This document shows, in pieces, positions 56,385 to 64,000 of a DNA stretch of 64,000 nucleotides. The stretch's first letter is position 1, and each line of letters begins with the position of its first letter. The position numbers and the translations under genes are program-made. Origin of the DNA: Siphonodentalium dalli (Eukaryota > Mollusca > Scaphopoda > Gadilida > Siphonodentaliidae); NCBI GenBank assembly GCA_032622095.1, contig CP136065.1:249053474-249117473 (forward strand). Direction: 5' to 3'. The notes beneath the pieces are model-generated. The model worked only from the letters and a program-made list of their open reading frames with translations, was not told the origin of the DNA and ran no database searches.

Positions 56385-57215
56385 ATACTAGCCTGGAGGG
56401 AGGAGCTTGGTCTCCAGTCTTGCAGGGCTAGACTGGGGACACAATGCTTCAATTTTAAGCTTAACATTAATATTGAGGGCGGGGCTGAGTCTCTAGTCTT
56501 GCAGGGCTAGATTGGGGACAAAATGCTTCAATTTGAACAAACGTTTTCAATCATAACCCATTTAATTCTTTATGTCAAGATAAACTATTGGTCAATAGGC
56601 TCAATACTAGTCCGTGTGAAGGGGCTTCGTCTCCAGTCTTGCAGGGCTAGGCTGGGGACAAAATACATCAATTTTAAGCTTAACATTAGTATAGAGGGAG
56701 GGGCCCAGTCTCCAATCTTGCAGGGCTAGATTGGGGACAAAAATGCTTCATTTTAACAAATGTTTTCAAAAATAATCTGTTTAATACTTTGTCAAGATAA
56801 ATTATTGGTCAATATGCTCAACATTAGTCTGGGGAGGGGCTGCGTCTCCAGTCTTGCAGGGCTAGGCTGGGGACAAAATGCTTCAATTTAAGCTTAACAT
56901 TAAGTATAGTGGGAGGGGCTGAGTCTCCAGTCTTGCAGGGCTAGATTGGGGACAAAATGCTTCATTTTAACAAATGTTTTCTATTAGTATAGAGGGAGGG
57001 GCTGAGTCTCCGGTCTTGCAGGGCTAGATTGGGGACAAAATGCTTCATTTTTAGGGCAGTGATATTTAAACTATTAACAGCCGTGATTGCCGATAGTCAC
57101 CCTCATATAACCTATACATTAAGTAAATTTACCTCTTGTCAGTTTTGCAGGGCTAAAACTGGCACAAATTTTTTCATTCTACTAGTAGTTCGGTCGTTCT
57201 TGCAGGGCTAGATCG
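56385..57215. repeat. Repeats with CAGTCTTGCAGGGCTAG core
   Basis: At least seven copies of GTCTCCAGTCTTGCAGGGCT plus AGATTGGGGACAAAATGCTT, alternating with TAAGCTTAACATTA(A)TA stretches and GATAAA(C/T)TATTGGTCAAT. They start 40 bases after the recombinase and probably are the 3' end or split repeats of that retroelement, expanded in tandem. The last copies (57140-57215) are shortened. Confidence 0.75.
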
Positions 57216-57268
57216 ACCCCCCCCCCTTTTTTTTCTATGTTGTGGGCGTGATGAAGTCTTTCAACTTC

Positions 57269-57475
57269 ATCTGTGGCGGTCTTTTGGTCGCCCGCAACAT
57301 TATTTTTAGGTTATGTAAATATTCTATTTCAGGATTCGTTATGTATATAAATATTTTATGATTTTCTATATAAATGTCCCATCTCAAAAACACAGCTGAT
57401 GGGAGCCATATCCACAATAAAACAATGTCTTCATCTTTCTTCACTCTAACCCTGGGTCGTTATGCATAAATATAC
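57269..57475. repeat. 200-bp direct repeat, copy 1
   Basis: GGCGGTCTTTTGGTCGCCCG through TATTTCAGGATTCGTTATG, ATCCACAATAAAACAATGTC and CTAACCCTGGGTCGTTATGC. The second, nearly identical copy is at 58014-58215. Confidence 0.85.
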
Positions 57476-57946
57476 ATTCGCACGTAGTCGTGTGTTTTTA
57501 TGCTTAACGTCACAGACGATCATTGCTTCCTAGTTCAAATAGTTAATTTGGTTACGATTATAAGAACCGGAAGTTGCGCAGTGTAACGTTAAATCAGGTC
57601 CGCGCACACATTCGAAAGACGCTGTGCAATCAACGATATAGATTCTAAGAACAGCCAGCATCGCAAGACAGCGGCTGTTACTTCATTACGCTAATTACTA
57701 ATTAAACATTCTCATTGGTTGATGAGTTATTACGAGGGGGGACAGCTTGAGAAATCTAAAAGCTAATAGGATAGCGTCCTTTCACAAGAACTTTCGTTGG
57801 GTGTAGGACGCAAAAAGTTTTCGTCGTGGTTTTTCCTTGCTTTCTAAGTTTCAACACGTTTTGTTTAAATTCACAAACTTTTACAACACACAATTTTTAG
57901 TTTCTTGGCCCACCACCACCCCATAGAGCACCACCTTTTCTTCAGA
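57476..57946. other. Sequence between the two 200-bp repeats
   Basis: GC somewhat higher than around it. Together with the flanking repeats this could be a solo terminal-repeat structure, but no polypurine tract or coding sequence was seen. Confidence 0.4.
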
Positions 57947-58215
57947 GGCGGTCTTTTGGTCGCCCACAACATTATTTTTAGGTTATGTAAATATTCTATT
58001 TCAGGATTCGTTATGCGGTCTTTTGGTCGCCCGCAACATTATTTTTAGGTTATGTAAATATTCTATTTCAGGATTCGTTATGTATATAAATATTTTATGA
58101 TTTTCTATATAAATGTCCCATCTCAAAAACACAGCTGATGGGAGCCATATCCACAATAAAACAATGTCTTCATCTTTCTTCACTCTAACCCTGGGTCGTT
58201 ATGCATAAATATATA
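57947..58215. repeat. 200-bp direct repeat, copy 2, with 66-bp tandem start
   Basis: The first 66 bases (GGCGGTCTTTTGGTCGCCCA to TTTCAGGATTCGTTATG) are repeated once before the full copy from 58014, so the local order is short copy then full copy. The junction contains an acceptor-like TTCTATTTCAG|G. Confidence 0.8.
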
Positions 58216-58599
58216 TATATTGTTTAACATTTTTTGAAAATTGAAAAACTAATGCCATTACATTTCTGAAGGTTGTGCCCCCTGGCCCTTCACTCAATTT
58301 CACTGCTTCTGCCACCCTGGTCCCAAAAATAACATTTACTCAAATTCTTGACGGAGAATCATTAATAAGAAGCATTTACTTTGGCTCTAACTGTATGCAG
58401 GTATGCCTACACATGTCAAGTGAAATCTGACATTTTTATAAACATTCCCTGGAGATCTGCTAGAGGTCATTAATTCCCAATTACAACAACAATCTATCAT
58501 ATGTATTGTTCAAATCTTTCAACAGGACATTTAACACTCCCACATCCACCACCTCTCAAGAACATATTTGGCAAACTTGAAAAGTGTCCTTTGAAAGAA

Positions 58600-59900
58600 C
58601 CACCAGCTCTATTTAGCTCATATTTAATATTGAGGCTCCTTTGGTGATTGGGATTCAGATTTGTTCAATCAGGGTCACCAGGTCAAGTAGGTGCAAGGCC
58701 AGCACATTACTCTTTCTCTCCATATTAATTCATGATATGTCTTCTATGCAAGAACCAAATGGCCTAATTTGCTAATATTTGGTATGAAATTACCTTGGGT
58801 GACAGATTTGTGAAAATGGGATCACAAAGTAAAATAAGGGCAGAGACATAACTATTTCCCTCCATAGTAATTCTTAAAATATGTTTGCAAGAATTAGTTA
58901 GCTTATTTAGCATGGAATGTTCTTGTTTGACTGCAATTCAGATTTTTTTTAATGGGGTCACCTGGTCAAATAGGGGCCAAGTGAAGGACAGTTTCTCTCT
59001 TAATATGCTTCCTTCACAAGGGCCATCATATCAGGTCTATTTTACTGATATTTAGTATGAAGGGTTCTTTGGTGTCTGGGATTCAAATTTATTCAGATGG
59101 GGTCACCAGGTTAAATAGGGTGGGACCAGGGACATAACTATATGTCTCGATAGTAATTCTTAAAATGTCTTCTCGAGAGGTTTGACTATTTAGCTTACAT
59201 ATAATATGGAGGATCCTTTAGTGACTGAGATTCAGGATTTGTTAAAATGAGGTCAACCTGTCAAGAAATGGCGGGGCTATGGGGAGTTCAACACTTTTGT
59301 GTTGAATAAAATCATTGAAATACCAAATACATTAAAACATCTACCTTGGAATCACCTGACCGATTCATCTGACATACATGTATGGTTTTTGGGTCCATGG
59401 ATAATTGGGCTTCAAACATGTCTAAATGGTTTTATAAAAAGGCACTTGTGAGATTGGATGATCAGTAGTGTACAGTTGGTAATTTCAAGGTGGATTTTCA
59501 CCAATCTACATACATGAAGTCTCTCTAGCCACATATCCTGTTTAGATTTACTTCTTTTAAAGTGATTATGAAAAGTTCTGACTTGTGGTCTCCCAGAGTC
59601 CCAGTTTTATCAGTCTTTGCAGTCTGGTGAGCGACCCCACAGTCATTGACTGTCTTGTTATGTAACAACTTTGAAGCTCAATATCTTGCAGTTGGTCATC
59701 GTCGAGATTTTAATGATCTTCGGTGTGCTGATGAGCCTACAATGGGGGAAATAATATTGATAAACAGCTGGTTTCGTCCATTTATTTTTTCCAGAGTTAC
59801 GACCCTTATTGAGTAATTGTACATAGTGTGATAATGATTTTACTCTTTGCATGACTAAATTCTTTCGGCAAACCCTGCTGGCCACATCCCTCTTCCGATG
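58600..59900. repeat. Decayed dispersed repeat family
   Basis: TTTGGTGATTGGGATTCAGATTTGTTC-type sequence (58638-58665) with (G/A)GGTCACCAGGTCAA follows at intervals (58670, 58960, 59098, 59245). It is related to 54071-54500. No gene. Confidence 0.55.
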
Positions 59901-59999
59901 GTCACCATTGGATCTTTGGGGTGGCTTCTAAATGGGACCTGTCAATTTTTTCCCAAAATTATGTGTAGCCAGCCATCTCGTTTACAAGGAAATGTGGGG

Positions 60000-61400
60000 T
60001 TTTTTCTGAGTTATTCTCTATATGAGTTTATCGGATCTGGATGAAATTTGATATGGAGGTTTGCCATCTCGAATACGGTCAAAAGAGCGCCCATTGCCAC
60101 CCAATGATGTTTGCATTATAACGTGTGCACAGCATGCCATTGCGCGATTCACTAGCCAATCAAAAATGAATTGATAAACAGCACTTCTTAGTGACAGCCC
60201 ATCTGTTTCAACTTCATTTCTTTTTCTTTGGAAATAATCTGGTTTGTCACTCATTTAGCATCTACCTTTTGCTATTTGGTTCTCCTGCGACTGATTATAT
60301 TATATGAAATAACTTCGATTACAGTTATGATTTAAACTGAAATGTTTGAAGACAAATTTACTGTAACGTGCATAGAATTTGTCTTCCAACATCTTGCATA
60401 AATGCGAATTACCCAATCGCTGCCAATAGCGCATTTATGCGAATTCGGGGGTGCACCTGGTATAAGGGATGTAATTCTATTGTTTTGTTACATTACAAAA
60501 GGGGTTCGGTTATTTTCTTTTGAGTGATGGTGTGCGTTGATAATTTAGAATAAAGGTCAGTTAAGGTTATGCTGCCTCTGAAGTTCTATGAGTACAGTCC
60601 AAGCCAGAATATACTGTTGATGAATTCATTTTTGGTGGGATGCGATCGATGAGTGGAAAATAAGCATCATAATTGTTCCCATATGAAAAAATACAACAGC
60701 TTTATGTACAGTAGTGATACTAAACTATACTATTACTATAGTATAACATGTTATACTGTAGTAGATTATAGTTTTACTACAGTACATTATAAAGTTCTGT
60801 GATCTACCATAGTTATATAAGGATTAACTGTCATGTGGACTGTTTTTATGGAGATGTAAGTGGACATAACTTGTGCAAAACCCAAAATCCTTATATTTAT
60901 ATACATTTAGCGAAAAAGCCACTTTTGTAAATGTATTTAAATCGAAAAGTGTATCGTGACAAAAACAGCCCAAAATACCCAAAAGCACCCTTGGCAAAAG
61001 TTAATAGGAACAATTTCTCTTCATATTGAAACCCGATGATGTATCAAGTCAATCCTGCGCGAGTCCAAATGCGCCCAAAACATTACGCGTTCGTCTTTCC
61101 AAACCCAATGACGTATCGATGGTGTTGTGAGCTTGGTGTTATGAGCCGTTGCGCATTCACCGAGAAATAACTGCAACTAGACAGGTGGGCGCCGACCAAT
61201 CAGAATGCTGGATTTAGTGATGACAACACTTAGTATGTAAATATATTATAGTAATACTATGATAAAAAAAACTGCTGAAAAACATAAAGCAAATGCACAA
61301 GATGGCCGCCAAGGTCACGTGACCCCTATGACATTTAATGGGTTTCCACGGCGGCTGGTGATAGGTCATTGCCATATATATGGGAGAACTGGGACAATAT
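60000..61400. other. Unannotated downstream sequence
   Basis: AT-rich with small palindromes such as CTATTACTATAGTATAACAT (60730-60775). TGCGAATT...GCGCATTTATGCGAATT occurs near 60404-60446. No coding exon recognised. Confidence 0.4.
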
Positions 61401-61406
61401 ATAAGA

Positions 61407-61552
61407 AATAAACGGCGGTTTCAATGTGGTCATCGGATTTTGACCGCGAGAAAAAATCAGCAAACTGCATGAACCCCGAAGGGGTTCATGCGGAGTTTGC
61501 TGATTTTTTATCGCGGTCAAAACCCATGACCACGTTGAATCCGCCGTTTATT
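61407..61552. mobile_element. Near-perfect 146-bp hairpin
   Basis: AATAAACGGCGGTTTCAATG pairs with the reverse complement of the right end CGTTGAATCCGCCGTTTATT. The pairing runs inward through TTTTGACCGCGA, AAATCAGCAAACT, GCATGAACCCC to a loop of a few bases around GAAGGG. Arms of about 70 bp with only a few mismatches. Probably a foldback MITE. Confidence 0.85.
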
Positions 61553-62070
61553 ATTTATATTTAAATACTTAAATTCATTATGAACTAGGATTGTCTGTCT
61601 TTCCCACTATTTATTCATCTATTTAAATGAACGCATGGAGTTCAGTTCAGAGTGCGAATCCTCGTTTTTTGGAAAACCAAACATTTTGAGAATACGTTCT
61701 TGAAGAACGGAAAAAAACGCAATTTCACAGTTTAGTATACACATATGACAAACTGTCTTGTTTAGCTAGTAACTAATGTAGACGTGTTGATTTCAAGAAT
61801 GATAACTGAAACTAACAATTAAGTTTCGGTTGTGTATAAGAAATCGACAACCCGCCGTTCTACCATAATGATATATTTGTGAGGTTGGGGGAATATTTGT
61901 AGCGGTAAAGAAAATGATAAGTAACGGGATTTTTGAACATCAACGTTCAGTAACACCGGGCAACAACACTGATTATAGACCAAAATAAATTTCTTGCCAA
62001 ATTCGGACGTACTATATAGATACTCAAGCAGTCGGCAATGTCCGACAATCCCCGGTCATTTCCGGGACCA

Positions 62071-62140
62071 ATGTGTTCATAAACCTATGAACGACATTGG
62101 AAGTGACGTCACGTTACGTTCATAGGTTTATGAACGCATT
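62071..62140. repeat. Inverted repeat, 70 bp
   Basis: ATGTGTTCATAAACCTATGA plus ACG pairs with CGTTCATAGGTTTATGAACG plus CATT around a 26-bp spacer containing TGACGTCAC. Confidence 0.75.
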
Positions 62141-62395
62141 GAATAAGGGGGCTTGTCTACCGTAACGCTATGGGGAAATCGGAAGAGATATCGGGTGTAT
62201 GTAAATATATAAATTTAACCAATTATTTTGGTAATTGTACATAACTGCTGAAAGGCTGTATGGTATTAACAAACACACTGGAAGATATCGGCTGTCTGAT
62301 TAGCATATTACAAGGGAGATAACTCAATTAAATGAAATGTTTTTTGGGGGGTGAACTGGGCCAGTGTGGGTCGGCCAATTTGGTGGTTAAATAAA

Positions 62396-62716
62396 TAGAG
62401 GATCTCACATGAGTTTCTATTTTATACGGAATTTATCAACCGAGTTCACTAAATTCGATTTGAGCCGAGGTTTACCGAGGCTCAAATCGAATTTAGAGGA
62501 CGAGGTTGATAAATTACGTATAAAATAGGACGAGTGTGAGATACCTTTTATCACATGATCAAATAAACCCGAAATATTCATCGAAAACAACAATCATAAA
62601 CTACAGCGATCGCAAGTTATTTGAAGAACGCCGTGACGTCATCGCACGCGCTGATATTAAACGTGTCTATTACCGATAATTATGAAACTGCTTTTATGGC
62701 CAAATTATGTGATAAA
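62396..62716. mobile_element. Dispersed ~330-bp repeat with hairpin, copy 2
   Basis: It starts AGAGGATCTCACATGAGTTT and matches 52309-52640 nearly base for base, lacking an 11-base GCAACGCGAAA-region segment. High identity suggests recent spread. Confidence 0.85.
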
Positions 62717-62719
62717 CAA

Positions 62720-63870
62720 TATTCTCAATTCAAATCCATAAATTTATAAATTTGGATGCTAAATATCATAACAGAGAAATTGAATATCAAAGATATCTGA
62801 GATGTTCACCTCAGGACAGATTAAAGTATAGGCAAACATACTTAATAATTTCACATGAGGCCCATGGTTTGCATTCTCACCAACAAGAATTTATTGTAAG
62901 AAATATATGTACGGTACATGAATGTAGCTAGTATAGGCCCACTTCATAATTCCCAACTGCACCCCCCCCCCCCCAACTCCACAACCAGACCCACAAAATT
63001 TCCATATTTGAGAAATTCTATCTGCACCATACATGGATTGGAAGGTTTCCAACTGTTGCAAATATTCGACCTGACTTCACCCCATGAGGTTGGAACATTT
63101 CCACTGATGACCATTTGAGTCAAATATATTAACTGCAAGTACATTTCACACTAAATTCTGGTTGCAATTGACACTACCAAAATAATTCAACTTCTCTTTG
63201 GTCTGATATTTCCAGCTCAATATGTTGTGTCAGGCATGAAATCTCCAACTATTGAAAACATTGACCAAAGTTGGGAATGCAACACCCCAACCCCCATGTC
63301 GTCCCCGATTCACATGTTGACAAACTGACCATGTCCCAGTTCTCCCCACAACCTCAAAATGCATATCAATATTAATTCCAAGAATAAGCAGTAGTAATTG
63401 AAATAAAGTAATTATTTTGTCATTAACTAATATAGTTTTGCCACGTGACTGATATGTTGAAGTTATATGTATGTATGCTTTCAACCTAGATGCCACTAAA
63501 ATCAAAGCGTCTGTCTAAAAAGATGATTTTGATGTCTTATTTCGCATACAATTAAATTTGCCTCAAATCAAAACTTTGAGCAACTTGAAATATCATTTTG
63601 TTTGGGTATTTCATCAAGCATCATGGTGCATGAAACATCAGTTTGAATTGTCACTGCAATTTCAAGCCACGCCCACTGTCCCAGTTCTCCCCAGTCTCCC
63701 CTACCCCCATGGAAGTTTCAACTAAATACACTAATAATTACTCTATATTTATTGCATTTATCAATACCCATATACATGTACATAAAATACTTGTATTAAC
63801 ATCCAGAATGCTTGGCACTGGGGCGTATGTCCATGTGGCGGGGTGGCAGCAAGAGTTAATCAACAGTTCA
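62720..63870. other. Right-hand flank, little recognised
   Basis: A run of C (about 62961-62974) and two similar passages containing CCCAGTTCTCCCCA (63334 and 63680), which belong to an old repeat. No coding exon recognised. Confidence 0.4.
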
Positions 63871-63873
63871 TTC

Positions 63874-64000
63874 TTAACCCTTTCATGATTGGGAGCTGTG
63901 CTGGTGCAACATTAAAGATCCTGGGCTAGTGCATTCTATTCTATATGGGAGTCTCACTGGCTTGCAAGATCAAGGTAAATATTGTTAGGCCAATGTATTC
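63874..64000. mobile_element. Family B TTAA MITE, cut by the window end
   Basis: It starts TTAACCCTTTCATGATTGGG and continues with GCTAGTGCATTCTATTC and GGCCAATGTATTC, in the orientation of 53663-53896. The right end lies outside the window. Confidence 0.75.

Overview
The window is AT-rich, repeat-dense animal genomic DNA. It carries two intron-rich protein genes with GT-AG introns, and most of the rest is minisatellite arrays and DNA transposons. The proteins fit a bilaterian. The dispersed repeats (for example 54071-54500 and 58600-59300) resemble ones I associate with marine invertebrates, perhaps a mollusc, but the species cannot be fixed from this sequence.

Gene 1, minus strand, about 8070 to 20495 with a possible first exon at 25222: the single orthologue of the deubiquitinase pair USP12/USP46. 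Eight exons splice in phase into about 349 residues, with the catalytic Cys and His, both zinc-binding CxxC pairs and a clean C-terminus. Gene 2, plus strand, 30135 to 53522: ribosomal protein eL21 (RPL21). Four coding exons splice into 160 residues, the same length as human RPL21. The two genes are divergent, as I recall USP12 and RPL21 also are on human chromosome 13, which suggests very old microsynteny.

The most unusual signal is at the 3' splice sites. In both genes short tandem duplications span the acceptor and the first bases of the following exon. RPL21 exon 4 is preceded by 36 extra copies of a 79-bp unit (49304-52147) holding branch point, pyrimidine tract, AG and the first 19 codons of the exon. 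Using any copy but the last gives an in-frame stop. Smaller versions precede RPL21 exon 5 (2 copies), USP12/46 exon 2 (6), exon 3 (3), exon 4 (2) and exon 8 (3 to 4). No comparable duplication was seen at a donor.

RPL21 intron 3 is about 20.3 kb, large for a ribosomal protein gene. It contains a 4.9-kb hAT transposon with a transposase gene (33076-37985) inserted in a 23-bp minisatellite, a second hAT element nested in it (36316-37658), a fourfold segmental repeat (38.7-45.4 kb) with internal filled and empty transposon sites, a 1.4-kb TA-flanked element, and the acceptor array. Downstream of RPL21 lie a decayed tyrosine-recombinase (DIRS/Ngaro-type) retrotransposon and old dispersed repeats. 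Downstream of USP12/46 (1-8069) are MITEs and a 2.6-kb satellite of 100-bp units that looks derived from a TTAA-flanked hairpin element.

I found no tRNA, rRNA or CRISPR. The untranslated first exon of RPL21 and the promoters were not located.
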